A stretch of DNA of 64,000 nucleotides. Source: Pseudalkalibacillus hwajinpoensis. GTDB lineage: Bacteria; Bacillota; Bacilli; Bacillales; Guptibacillaceae. The first letter of the stretch is position 1. Every line of letters begins with the position of its first letter. Made by a program: the position numbers and the translations under genes. The stretch lies in the NCBI RefSeq assembly GCF_015234585.1, contig NZ_JADFCM010000008.1, forward strand, positions 1,488,001 to 1,552,000, written 5' to 3'. The notes below the pieces were generated by a model that did no database searches, had not been told where the DNA came from, and worked only from the letters and a program-made list of their open reading frames with translations. Below are positions 8,974 through 17,566 of this stretch, in pieces.

Positions 8974-10545
8974 ATGATGGAGTTTATCGGATTAATCATC
9001 TCCGGTATCATTTTGTTTATATTATTAGTGGCTGGTGGGATTGGCTTTTTTATTTTCAAAAGAAGATACAAAACCGCTAGCTCAAACCAGGCCCTGATTA
9101 TTACAGGACCAAAACTAGGTGATGCTGAAAAAGACAATCGAATCTTCGTTGATGACAACGGCCGCAGTATGAAAATTGTACGCGGTGGCGGGATACGATT
9201 AAAGCTATTCCAAACAAGTACACCGATTGATCTAACATCATTTCAATTAGAAATTGCTTCACCAAAAGCCTATACTTCAGAAGGTGTTCCTATTAGAGCG
9301 ACAAGTGTCGCAGAGATTAGTATTGGAAGTAAACTTGAAATTGTCGCGAACTATGCAGAAAAATTTCTAGGTAAGCCTCAAAAAGAAAAAGAACGTGAAT
9401 TAAAAGAAGTTCTTGAAGGACACCTTCGGGCCATCATTTCTTCTCTTACAGTCGACGAAATTTACAAAGACTTCAATTCAGTGAACAAAAAAGTGAAAAA
9501 CATTGCTGAAGAAGATCTTAAAAATCTTGGTTTTGAAATTACGTCGTTTGCTTTAAAAGAATTAAAAGATGACGATGAAGAGAATGGATATCTAGAAGCG
9601 CTTGGGCGTCCAAGAATTGCGGAAGCACGAAAAGACGCTGATATTGCGGAAGCAAATGCAAGACGTGAAACCCGTATGCATAAAGCCAAAACAGATCAAG
9701 AAGCAGAAGAAGATGAGATTAGACGACAAATTGAGATTGCACGATCTCAAAAAGACAAAGATGTGAAAGAAGCCGAGTACAAAGCTGAAATTGAACAAGG
9801 GCGCGCACGTTCTGAACAGTCTTACAACCTAGAACAGGCGAGATTAAATCAGAAAGTAAAAGAAGAAGAGATGCAAGTTCAGTACATTGAACGTCAACGT
9901 CAAGTGGAATTGGAACAAGAGGAACAGAAGCGTCGAAAAACTCAGGCTGATTCAAATGCATACGATATTCGTGCAAATGCCGAAGCAGAAGCAGAGCGCG
10001 ATCGTATTGATGGACAAACAAAAGCTGATATTGAAAAGCAAAAAGGACTAGCTGAAGCGGAAGTTATTAGAGAACGTGGCCGAGCGGAGGCAGAAGCAAA
10101 AGAATTAATGGCTCAAGCAATGGAAAATTACGGTGATGCTGCGATTATTGAAATGCTTGTTGAGATGTTGCCGAAATATGCACACGAAATTGCTCAGCCG
10201 CTATCTCAGATTTCAGAAATGAAAGTGATTGATCTAGGAGGTAGTAATAGTAGTGGTTCAACCAAAATAACCGATAACGTCACGAAAACAATGACAGGTC
10301 TTCAAGCAAGTCTGAAGGAATCAACGGGAATGGATTTGAAAGCTATGTTAGAAAGCTTTGTTTCTAGAGGGCAATACGACTCTTTCTCCGCTAATGATCA
10401 AGTTAATGATCAAGACTCTAAAGATGAGAAAGATGAGGACCCCAGCACATATGATAGCCAATATGAAGTCGCCACCGCTTATGAAGAAGAGAATGAAGAA
10501 GAAGCACAAGAAAATATTGAACAAGTGGAAGAAGAAAACAAGTAA
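8974..10545 (+). CDS. floT: Flotillin-like membrane scaffold protein
   Basis: Membrane-microdomain scaffold of the SPFH/flotillin family. An N-terminal hydrophobic hairpin (residues about 4-28, GLIISGIILFILLVAGGIGF) is followed by an SPFH/band-7 domain (about 35-230), a long Glu/Ala/Arg/Lys-rich coiled-coil (about 230-400) with repeated AEAEAER-type segments, and an acidic, Glu-rich tail. The start at 8974 has AAAGGATG at the right distance; an in-frame TTG at 8899 has none. The 523 residues resemble YuaG/FloT of B. subtilis (509). Unlike in B. subtilis, no NfeD-type yuaF gene lies upstream. Confidence 0.93.
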   Translation: MMEFIGLIISGIILFILLVAGGIGFFIFKRRYKTASSNQALIITGPKLGDAEKDNRIFVDDNGRSMKIVRGGGIRLKLFQTSTPIDLTSFQLEIASPKAYTSEGVPIRATSVAEISIGSKLEIVANYAEKFLGKPQKEKERELKEVLEGHLRAIISSLTVDEIYKDFNSVNKKVKNIAEEDLKNLGFEITSFALKELKDDDEENGYLEALGRPRIAEARKDADIAEANARRETRMHKAKTDQEAEEDEIRRQIEIARSQKDKDVKEAEYKAEIEQGRARSEQSYNLEQARLNQKVKEEEMQVQYIERQRQVELEQEEQKRRKTQADSNAYDIRANAEAEAERDRIDGQTKADIEKQKGLAEAEVIRERGRAEAEAKELMAQAMENYGDAAIIEMLVEMLPKYAHEIAQPLSQISEMKVIDLGGSNSSGSTKITDNVTKTMTGLQASLKESTGMDLKAMLESFVSRGQYDSFSANDQVNDQDSKDEKDEDPSTYDSQYEVATAYEEENEEEAQENIEQVEEENK

Positions 10546-10552
10546 AACTGTT

Positions 10553-10583
10553 AAAGTCTGACAAAAGTCAGGCTTTTCTTTTT
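10553..10583 (+). terminator. Terminator of floT
   Basis: AAAGTCTGAC (10553-10562) and GTCAGGCTTT (10567-10576) form a stem with an AAAA loop, followed by TCTTTTT. Confidence 0.85.
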
Positions 10584-10686
10584 GACTTATTGCTATAAGA
10601 ATTGACGTTATGAAAACAGTAGTGATAAAGTAATGAGAGTATTATCAGAAAAGTGTTAATTTTACATAAGAGTGGAGGAAAGCTAT

Positions 10687-12066
10687 ATGAAAATCGTATC
10701 TTTGCTTTCAACATTTCTAGACGATGATCAAATTAGTGTTAATGCAACGATTCTCGAACAACATAGCAAGGATGAATCTTATCATACGCCACACGATCCG
10801 GACGTTGTTGTTTTCCCAAGAACAACCGAGCAAGTAAGTAAAATTATGAAAGCGGCAAATGAGCATAGGATTCCCATCGTGCCATTTGGCTTGGGATCTA
10901 GTCTTGAAGGGCATGTGATTCCATATCATGGCGGTATTTCAATTGATTTTCAATTGATGAACCAAGTTCTCGAAGTTCGACCAGAAGATTTTCTAGTACG
11001 CGTCCAACCAGGTGTCACACGTTCACAATTAAATAAAGAATTGAAAAAACACGGTCTCTTTTTCACAGTAGATCCAGGTGCGGATGCAACGTTAGGTGGC
11101 ATGGCCTCAACAAATGCAAGCGGAACCACTTCAGTACGGTATGGAGTAATGCGTGATCAGGTTCGAGACATGGAAGTTGTTCTTGCCGATGGACGTGTCA
11201 TCCATACCGGTAGCATGACTGCAAAGTCTTCATCAGGTTACCATTTAAATGGCCTTTTTGTAGGCTCAGAAGGGACACTTGGGACATTTACAGAATTAAC
11301 ACTCAACGTAAACGGAATACCAGAAGTTACGCTTGCAGGGCGAATCGTTTTTCCAACTGTAGAGCGAGCTGTAGCCACCGTTACTAATATTCTTCACGCA
11401 GCCATTCCGGTCGCTAGAATCGAACTAGTAGACGCACGCTCAGTACAACAGGTGAACAAAACAAATGAAACCAACTATATCGAAAAACCAACGTTATTTG
11501 TTGAATTTCATGGTAATGAAGCGGGGTTAAATCAAGATGTTACCTTTGCCAAAAGCATCGCAGAAGACAATGATTGCGAAGAATTTATATTTGAGCACGA
11601 TACGAAGAAAAGAGCGCTTCTTTGGGAAGCGCGACATAATCTTGCTTACTCCTTTAGTCATGGTTCTCCAGGGAAAAAGATGATGGTAACAGATGTATGT
11701 GTTCCCATTTCAGAGTTAACTGGCGCTATTCTCGATGCACGAAAAGCCATCGAGAAATTTGATTTAGACGGAGCTCTATTGGGGCATGTAGGGGACGGGA
11801 ATTATCATGCTATTGTGATGATTAATCCCGATGACCCCATTGAACTTGAAAAGGCAAACAAGCTAAACCAACACCTTGTGCACTATGCTCTAGATCGTGG
11901 CGGAACTTGCACTGGTGAGCATGGGGTAGGTACTGGCAAAGCCCAGTATCAGCAAAAAGAACATGGAGGTTCTCTCGAAGTCATGCTGGCATTGAAGAAA
12001 ACGCTTGACCCTAATGGGATCCTAAATCCGGGGAAAATTTTCGTGACTGATCAAGTTTCATTCTAG
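10687..12066 (+). CDS. FAD-linked oxidase, D-lactate/glycolate dehydrogenase type (GlcD family)
   Basis: 459-residue flavoprotein that oxidises a 2-hydroxyacid. It has an FAD_binding_4 (PCMH/VAO-type) domain at about 35-215, with PFGLGSSLEGH, VRVQPGVT, DPGADATLGGMASTNASG and GSEGTLG, and a C-terminal FAD-oxidase domain ending in the signatures LGHVGDGNYH and CTGEHGVGTGK, which hold substrate and metal-binding histidines. The start at 10687 follows GGAGGAAAG; an in-frame GTG at 10672 lies inside that site. The single-subunit form suggests a D-lactate dehydrogenase (quinone) rather than a GlcDEF glycolate oxidase, but the substrate is an inference. Possible promoter: TTGACG at about 10600. Confidence 0.88.
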   Translation: MKIVSLLSTFLDDDQISVNATILEQHSKDESYHTPHDPDVVVFPRTTEQVSKIMKAANEHRIPIVPFGLGSSLEGHVIPYHGGISIDFQLMNQVLEVRPEDFLVRVQPGVTRSQLNKELKKHGLFFTVDPGADATLGGMASTNASGTTSVRYGVMRDQVRDMEVVLADGRVIHTGSMTAKSSSGYHLNGLFVGSEGTLGTFTELTLNVNGIPEVTLAGRIVFPTVERAVATVTNILHAAIPVARIELVDARSVQQVNKTNETNYIEKPTLFVEFHGNEAGLNQDVTFAKSIAEDNDCEEFIFEHDTKKRALLWEARHNLAYSFSHGSPGKKMMVTDVCVPISELTGAILDARKAIEKFDLDGALLGHVGDGNYHAIVMINPDDPIELEKANKLNQHLVHYALDRGGTCTGEHGVGTGKAQYQQKEHGGSLEVMLALKKTLDPNGILNPGKIFVTDQVSF

Positions 12067-12071
12067 ATATG

Positions 12072-12104
12072 AAAGACCGTTCAAACAACTGAACGGTCTT
12101 TTTA
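12072..12104 (+). terminator. Terminator of the GlcD-type gene
   Basis: AAAGACCGTTCA (12072-12083) pairs perfectly with TGAACGGTCTTT (12090-12101) and is followed by T residues. Confidence 0.9.
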
Positions 12105-12160
12105 ATTTGAATCCTAAAAGGAACTAGTTGTCTTCTTCGAGAAGTAAGTGTAGTACAAAC

Positions 12161-12174
12161 TGTAAGCGATTTCA
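12161..12174 (+). promoter_or_regulatory. CcpA cre site before the beta-oxidation operon
   Basis: TGTAAGCGATTTCA matches the cre consensus TGWNANCGNTNWCA at every position. It lies 27 bases before the first gene, a position for repression at or just after the start site. A possible promoter is TTGTCT (12128-12133) with TAGTAC (12151-12156), 17 bases apart. B. subtilis mmg, with equivalent genes, is known to be CcpA-repressed. Confidence 0.75.
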
Positions 12175-12201
12175 TTTATATGTTTTTTAGGAGGACGAGA
12201 A

Positions 12202-13050
12202 ATGACGATGACGAAAATTGCTGTTGTTGGGGCAGGTACAATGGGAAAAGGGATTGCTTTCTCAGCTGCAGCTGCAGGGGTTTCAGTGAAAATGCATGAT
12301 GTTAGTGACGAGGCTTTGAAGCAAGCACAGATCTATGTAAAAGACCAATTTGAACGTTTGGTCAAGAAAGAGAAAATAACAAGAGAGCAAGCAACAAAAA
12401 GATTCGAAGGAATACAATTCACAAACGAATTGAAAGAAGCCGTCTACGATTGTGATCTTGTGATCGAAGCAGTCCTTGAGGTAATGGAATTAAAAACAAG
12501 CATTTTTAAACAACTTGATGAGTTTGCTCCAGCTCACGCTATTCTTGCAACAAACACTTCGACAATGAGTCCAACCGAAATTGCCGCACAAACCATGCGC
12601 CCTGATCAATGTCTTGCTCTTCATTTTTTCAATCCGGTACCAAAGATGAAGCTCATTGAAGTCATTTGTGGGCTGGAAACATCTGAAGATACCATTGATA
12701 AAGCGATGCGGTTTGGAGAAACCATTGGAAAAGAATGCGTAAGAATCAATGAGTTTCCAGGCTTTGCAGTTAGTCGTATGAATTGTCTAATTGGCAACGA
12801 AGCGATGAATATGGTGATGGAAGGTGTAGCTACACCCGAAGACATTGATAAAGCCATGAAACTTGGTCTAAATCATCCAATGGGGCCTCTTGAACTAGCT
12901 GATCTTGTTGGTCTTGATACTCGACTACGCAATATGGAGTACTTATACAAAACGCTAGGTGAAAAATATCGCCCCTGTCCCATTTTAACAAAGTACGTAA
13001 AGGCAGGAAGACTTGGCCGAAAAAGCGGAAGAGGCTTTTATACATATTAA
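12202..13050 (+). CDS. hbd: 3-hydroxyacyl-CoA (3-hydroxybutyryl-CoA) dehydrogenase
   Basis: NAD(P)-dependent oxidation of (S)-3-hydroxyacyl-CoA to the 3-ketoacyl-CoA. It opens with the Rossmann motif VVGAGTMGKGIA, carries the catalytic region TNTSTMSPTEIA and LHFFNPVPKMKLIEV (catalytic His) and ends with the C-terminal helical domain and GRKSGRGFYTY. At 282 residues it is the short monofunctional form, equivalent to MmgB of B. subtilis. GGAGG precedes the ATG. It heads an operon with an acyl-CoA dehydrogenase (18-base gap) and a thiolase; no enoyl-CoA hydratase gene is in this operon. Confidence 0.95.
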   Translation: MTMTKIAVVGAGTMGKGIAFSAAAAGVSVKMHDVSDEALKQAQIYVKDQFERLVKKEKITREQATKRFEGIQFTNELKEAVYDCDLVIEAVLEVMELKTSIFKQLDEFAPAHAILATNTSTMSPTEIAAQTMRPDQCLALHFFNPVPKMKLIEVICGLETSEDTIDKAMRFGETIGKECVRINEFPGFAVSRMNCLIGNEAMNMVMEGVATPEDIDKAMKLGLNHPMGPLELADLVGLDTRLRNMEYLYKTLGEKYRPCPILTKYVKAGRLGRKSGRGFYTY

Positions 13051-13068
13051 TAGAAAGAAGGGTTAAGA

Positions 13069-14217
13069 TTGGACTTTCAGCTCGATCAAGACATCGAATA
13101 TTTAAAAACGACTGTCCGAAACTTTGTAGAAAACGAAGTAGAAAAAGTAGCCATGACCATTGAGCGTGAAAATCAAATACCAGAACACATTATCGAAATG
13201 TCAAAAGAATTAGGTCTATTTGGTCTTAGTATTCCAGAAGAATATGGAGGGCTTGGAATTGGAATGGTTGGAAAATGCGCTCTATATGAAGAATTAGGTA
13301 AAACGCATAACGGGTTTACTACTTTAATTGGAGCACATACGGGAATTGGTTCGGTTGGAATTGTTGAACTCGGTAATACCAAACAAAGGGAATATTATTT
13401 ACCCGAAATGGCACGAGGAAACATGATAGGAGCCTTTGCTCTTACTGAGCCATCTGCAGGATCAAATGCCTCTAACTTGAAAACGACAGCCTTCAAACAA
13501 GGTAATAAATATATTCTAAACGGTACGAAGCATTACATTACTAACGCGACAGAAGCGAGCGTTTTTACCGTTATGGCTGTAACAGATCCTTCACAAGGTG
13601 CGAAGGGGATTACATCCTTTATCGTTGAAAAAGATTTCCCTGGCTTTCAAGTTGGTGCAGTGGAAGAAAAAATGGGGTTAAAAGGGTCACATTCAGCTGA
13701 GCTTATCTTTGATCATTGTGAAGTGCCAGAGGAAAATGTTCTTGGAACAGTAGGAGAAGGGTATGTTAATGCATTAAAAATTTTGGCAAATGGTCGTGCA
13801 GGCCTCGCTGCTCGTAATCTTGGATCTTCCCAAAAGCTATTAGACTTATGCATGTCTTACGTGGAGGAGCGCATCCAATTTGACGTGCCGATCATTGAAC
13901 ACCAAGCTATTGCACATATGGTTGCTGAAATGGGAGTTGAAATTGAAGCACTTCGATCTTTTACTTATCGTGTAGCATGGATGGTTGAAGAAGGAAAAAA
14001 GGTCATTAAGGAAGCGGCAATGTTAAAGCTGTATGGATCTGAAGTATACAATAGAATCGCCGACAAGGCGCTACAAATTCACGGGGGGCTCGGTTACATT
14101 TCAGATTATCCGATTGAGCGATTTTTCCGTGACGCTCGGATCACCCGTATTTATGAAGGTACATCAGAAATTCAGAAAAACATCATTGCAGGTCAACTAC
14201 GTAAAGAATACAAATGA
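13069..14217 (+). CDS. Short-chain-type acyl-CoA dehydrogenase
   Basis: FAD enzyme of 382 residues, similar to MmgC and butyryl-CoA dehydrogenase. The flavin-binding segment FALTEPSAGSNASNLK, the substrate-loop region and the C-terminal QIHGGLGYISDYPIERFFRDARI are intact; RIYEGTSEIQKN provides the catalytic glutamate of short-chain enzymes. Translation starts at a TTG with AGAAGGG at the proper distance; there is no competing ATG near. It differs from the acyl-CoA dehydrogenase at 6.8 kb in the catalytic residue and so probably in substrate. It is the second gene of the mmg-like operon. Confidence 0.94.
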   Translation: MDFQLDQDIEYLKTTVRNFVENEVEKVAMTIERENQIPEHIIEMSKELGLFGLSIPEEYGGLGIGMVGKCALYEELGKTHNGFTTLIGAHTGIGSVGIVELGNTKQREYYLPEMARGNMIGAFALTEPSAGSNASNLKTTAFKQGNKYILNGTKHYITNATEASVFTVMAVTDPSQGAKGITSFIVEKDFPGFQVGAVEEKMGLKGSHSAELIFDHCEVPEENVLGTVGEGYVNALKILANGRAGLAARNLGSSQKLLDLCMSYVEERIQFDVPIIEHQAIAHMVAEMGVEIEALRSFTYRVAWMVEEGKKVIKEAAMLKLYGSEVYNRIADKALQIHGGLGYISDYPIERFFRDARITRIYEGTSEIQKNIIAGQLRKEYK

Positions 14218-14231
14218 GGAGGTAAAAAGGA

Positions 14232-15419
14232 GTGGAAAACATCGTTATCGTAGAACCAGTTCGTACACCAGTAGGACGCTACGGTGGTGTCTTTAAAAAT
14301 CTAAACTCTGGAAAGTTAGCTACCTATGCCATACAAGAAACACTAGCTCGATCAGGTCTCCCCCCGCACTTAGTAGAAGAAGTCATTTTAGGAGAAGTAA
14401 GACAAACAACCGAATCATCTAATGTAGCGAGAGTCGCTTCATTACGTGCTGGCATTCCTGAAACCTCTCCTGCATTTACAATCAATCGACTTTGCGCATC
14501 AGGTATGCAGTCTGTCGCCTCAGCAGTCCAACAAATTCAATCAAAGCAGGCCTCTATTCTGATCGCAGGCGGAACAGAGAGTTTAAGTCAGGCTCCCATT
14601 TATTTAAGAAATAGCCGTTTCGGAGGAGACAAAACGCAATTAGTTGATTCTAATTCAGAAGCTGGACAACAGCCTGTTGAACAATATGGTTCTCATCTTG
14701 GCATGGGTATTACAGCAGAAAACGTAGCCGAACGTTACAAGATATCGCGGGATGAACAAGATGCTTTTGCAGCAGAAAGTCAGCGACGAGCAGCAGAAGC
14801 GATTGAAAAGGGTAAATTTAGAGATGAAATTGTTCCGGTCGAAATTCAAAATCGTCGTCAAACGAATCTTGTCGATCAAGATGAACATCCTCGTCCAGGC
14901 ACAACAATTGAGAAACTTGGCAAATTAAAATCAGTATTTAAAGAGAACGGAACGGTGACAGCTGGCAATTCTTGCGGAAGGAATGATGGAGCTGTTGCCA
15001 TGCTTGTGATGACTGAAATGAAAGCAAAAGAATTAGAGCTTCAACCCATTGCTAGAATCGTTGATTGGGCTACTTCTGGGGTTTCTCCTGAGATAATGGG
15101 AATCGGACCAATTTCAGCCGTTCGGAAGCTTTTAGAACGCACAGGGAAAACGCTCGAGGAGATCGGTTTAATAGAGCTCAATGAAGCCTTTGCTGCTCAG
15201 GCACTCGCTGTTATTCGAGAACTTGAATTAGACATGAGCAAGGTAAACGTAAATGGAGGAGCTATAGCATTAGGTCATCCGCTCGGTGCTACAGGTGCTC
15301 GCATTCTCACCTCTTTGATATATGAAATGAAGAAGAGAAACGAACGCTTTGGAATCGCAACATTATGCGTTGGCGGTGGACAGGGCATGGCCATGATGGT
15401 AGAAAGTATGAACGGATAG
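14232..15419 (+). CDS. Acetyl-CoA acetyltransferase (thiolase)
   Basis: Thiolytic cleavage, or condensation, of acetoacetyl-CoA or a 3-ketoacyl-CoA. The 395 residues hold the nucleophile loop NRLCASGMQSV (Cys near 90), NEAFAAQ, GGAIALGHPLGATGAR (catalytic His) and the second catalytic cysteine in LCVGGGQG. The usual CoA-contact motif AGNASGIND reads AGNSCGRND here, an unusual change near the active site. Start is GTG at 14232 behind GAGGAGGT. It is the last gene of the operon and corresponds to MmgA of B. subtilis. Confidence 0.93.
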   Translation: MENIVIVEPVRTPVGRYGGVFKNLNSGKLATYAIQETLARSGLPPHLVEEVILGEVRQTTESSNVARVASLRAGIPETSPAFTINRLCASGMQSVASAVQQIQSKQASILIAGGTESLSQAPIYLRNSRFGGDKTQLVDSNSEAGQQPVEQYGSHLGMGITAENVAERYKISRDEQDAFAAESQRRAAEAIEKGKFRDEIVPVEIQNRRQTNLVDQDEHPRPGTTIEKLGKLKSVFKENGTVTAGNSCGRNDGAVAMLVMTEMKAKELELQPIARIVDWATSGVSPEIMGIGPISAVRKLLERTGKTLEEIGLIELNEAFAAQALAVIRELELDMSKVNVNGGAIALGHPLGATGARILTSLIYEMKKRNERFGIATLCVGGGQGMAMMVESMNG

Positions 15420-15429
15420 ACTCTTATCG

Positions 15430-15454
15430 GAGGCGGCATCTGCCGTCTTTTTTG
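15430..15454 (+). terminator. Terminator of the mmg-like operon
   Basis: GGCGGCA and TGCCGTC (15433-15447) form a tight stem, followed by a run of T. Confidence 0.65.
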
Positions 15455-15515
15455 ATGCGTTGTTTGCACTTGGGTTCTATAATAAAAAGAAAGAGAATCA
15501 CGGAAGGGGAATGGC

Positions 15516-15986
15516 ATGCATATCAGGCCTTTTAAAGAAAACGATTTAATAGAAATGATTGATCTTTTTTATGACACTGTTCATTCTATTAACCGGAGAG
15601 ACTATACAAACATACAGGTAAATGCCTGGGCTAATAAAACTGAACTTAATAGGCGTCATGCATCATGGGGAGAGGAATTCGAACGAAACTTCACTTATGT
15701 TGCTACCTTAGACAAACAGATCGTAGGATTTTGCGATTTAACCTCTTCAGGACTGCTTGACCGTTTATATGTTCATAAAGACTACCAAAGAAAAGGAATC
15801 GCTTCCGAGCTCTTAGAAAAAGTGCAACAGACCGCACGTTTGAACAATATGGAACAGCTTCATACGGAAGCAAGCATAACGGCAGTTCCGTTTTTTAGAG
15901 AGCAAGGATTTTCACTAGTAAAAAGTCAGCTAGTTGAAAAAAACGGTATCCAACTTAAAAATTTTCTCATGGCGAAGGAGTTATAG
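15516..15986 (+). CDS. GNAT-family N-acetyltransferase
   Basis: 156 residues of the GNAT fold. The acetyl-CoA pyrophosphate loop is the segment DYQRKGIAS (matching Q/R-x-x-G-x-G/A) following strand RLYVHK, and the last strand region FFREQGFSLVKSQ is typical of PhnO/ElaA-like members. The N-terminal half (MIDLFYDTVHSINRRDYT) matches the YafP/YobR type. Substrate unknown. GGAAGGGGAA precedes the ATG. Monocistronic, between two unrelated genes. Confidence 0.88.
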   Translation: MHIRPFKENDLIEMIDLFYDTVHSINRRDYTNIQVNAWANKTELNRRHASWGEEFERNFTYVATLDKQIVGFCDLTSSGLLDRLYVHKDYQRKGIASELLEKVQQTARLNNMEQLHTEASITAVPFFREQGFSLVKSQLVEKNGIQLKNFLMAKEL

Positions 15987-15998
15987 GCAATAGTGATG

Positions 15999-16025
15999 TT
16001 AAAAACTAGTTCGTATAGTTTTTAA
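15999..16025 (+). terminator. AT-rich hairpin after the GNAT gene
   Basis: TTAAAAACTA (15999-16008) pairs perfectly with TAGTTTTTAA (16016-16025). It may be a weak terminator or an operator for the amine oxidase gene; there is no separate T run. Confidence 0.35.
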
Positions 16026-16062
16026 ATGTAACTAATATGTTAGTGAAAAAAGGATGATGGTG

Positions 16063-17538
16063 ATGTCTCGAGAATTCACTACGCCTCAATACCCTAACGA
16101 GATGCTTAATATCATTAAGAATGGATTGAAAAAATCGTCTTCACCAACGAACGTTATTGTTGTGGGAGCTGGCGTTGCAGGACTAGTATCAGCATCCTTG
16201 TTAAAGAAGGCCGGTCATCGAGTTACCATTCTAGAAGGTAACGATCGTGTTGGCGGGAGGATTTACACTCTTAGAAAACCATTTACAGATGATAATTATC
16301 TTGATGTTGGCGCTATGCGTATTCCTACAACTCACAAATTAACGTATGAATATATCAGAAGATTTCAACTTAAAATGAATCGCTTCGTGAATTCCTCTCC
16401 AAGAGATATCATTTATGCTAATGGAGTTAGAACTACAAGAGAAAAATACGAAGCAGACCCTGATATACTTCAATTTCCCGTTGAACCTCACGAAAAAGGA
16501 AAAACCGCTACGGAATTATTTTTATCAGCAGTTAATCCATTTTTACTGCTTTATAAAGAAGGTGACGCTCAACAAAAGAAATTCATTCGTAAAAAATTTG
16601 ATCAGTATTCAATGGAGAATTTTCTTCGCTTCAATCCCATTGGTCCTTCGCTATCTCCAAATGCTGTTCGAATGGTTAAAGTACTTTTAGGCATTGAAGG
16701 ATTTTCGGAACTATCCTTTATCGACATTCTAACCGATATCGTAAATACTGTTTTTAATACTGACATGGAATTTAACGAAATTACTGGTGGAAATGATCAA
16801 TTGCCTCGGTCTTTTCTACCTGAGCTAGAAGAGAATCTCTTGTTAAATCAAAAAGTACACCGCCTTATTCAAAGACCACAAAGTGTTCAAATTCAGACGA
16901 GGAATCAACAAACAGGAATTATTGAAAAGTTTAACAGCGATTATGTTCTTATGACTGTGCCTTTTTCAGTGTTTCAATTTATAGAAGTTTATCCGTACCG
17001 TTCTTTTTCATTTGATAAATGGAAAGCGATCCGTGAGTTGCATTATGTAGCTTCTATTAAAATTGGGATTGAATTTAAAGACCGATTTTGGGAAAAAGAA
17101 GGGTTGAATGGTGCAAATACCATTTCGGATTTTCCTAATCGCTATACGTATACACCTAGTCGCACAGGTAATGAGCCAGGAGCTGGAGTCTTACTAGCAA
17201 GTTATAGCTGGGAAGATAACGCGATGTTATGGAATAGCTTAAATGATGATCAAAAAATCACACAATCCCTCGAAGATCTTGCAAAAATACATGGACCTAA
17301 AGTATTTGATGAGTACTTGACGAGCGCATCATTTAGCTGGAGTCAAAATCAATTCTCAGGAGGTTGCTTTACACTCTTTAAACCGAATCAAATTACCGAA
17401 TTTGAAAGCATCGTAAAAAAACCTGAAGGAAGAGTTCACTTTGCAGGTGAGCACACATCAGATTTCCACGGGTGGATTGAAGGAGCAGTTGAATCTGGTG
17501 TTAGAGCGGCATTTGAAATCAATGAGCGCACGTTATAA
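16063..17538 (+). CDS. Flavin amine oxidase (L-amino-acid/monoamine oxidase family)
   Basis: FAD-dependent oxidase of 491 residues that probably deaminates an amine or L-amino acid, releasing ammonia and hydrogen peroxide. A dinucleotide-binding VVGAGVAGLVSASLL starts near residue 30, followed by the acidic strand end and the amine-oxidase motif GNDRVGGRIYTLR and DVGAMRIP. The C-terminal FAD motif GRVHFAGEHTSDFHGWIEGA is complete. The resemblance to snake-venom L-amino-acid oxidase (GAMRIP, EHTxxxHGWIxG) is strong, so an L-amino-acid oxidase is the best guess. ATGs at 16054 and 16057 overlap the ribosome site AAAAAAGG; the one at 16063 has proper spacing. No signal peptide. Confidence 0.88.
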   Translation: MSREFTTPQYPNEMLNIIKNGLKKSSSPTNVIVVGAGVAGLVSASLLKKAGHRVTILEGNDRVGGRIYTLRKPFTDDNYLDVGAMRIPTTHKLTYEYIRRFQLKMNRFVNSSPRDIIYANGVRTTREKYEADPDILQFPVEPHEKGKTATELFLSAVNPFLLLYKEGDAQQKKFIRKKFDQYSMENFLRFNPIGPSLSPNAVRMVKVLLGIEGFSELSFIDILTDIVNTVFNTDMEFNEITGGNDQLPRSFLPELEENLLLNQKVHRLIQRPQSVQIQTRNQQTGIIEKFNSDYVLMTVPFSVFQFIEVYPYRSFSFDKWKAIRELHYVASIKIGIEFKDRFWEKEGLNGANTISDFPNRYTYTPSRTGNEPGAGVLLASYSWEDNAMLWNSLNDDQKITQSLEDLAKIHGPKVFDEYLTSASFSWSQNQFSGGCFTLFKPNQITEFESIVKKPEGRVHFAGEHTSDFHGWIEGAVESGVRAAFEINERTL

Positions 17539-17566
17539 ATCCTTTTAATCTCATTTAACAGATCGC

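Noticed and set aside
10358..10561. Lys/Met-rich frame at the end of floT
   Set aside because: It is the shifted reading of the Glu-rich floT tail and has no start signal of its own.
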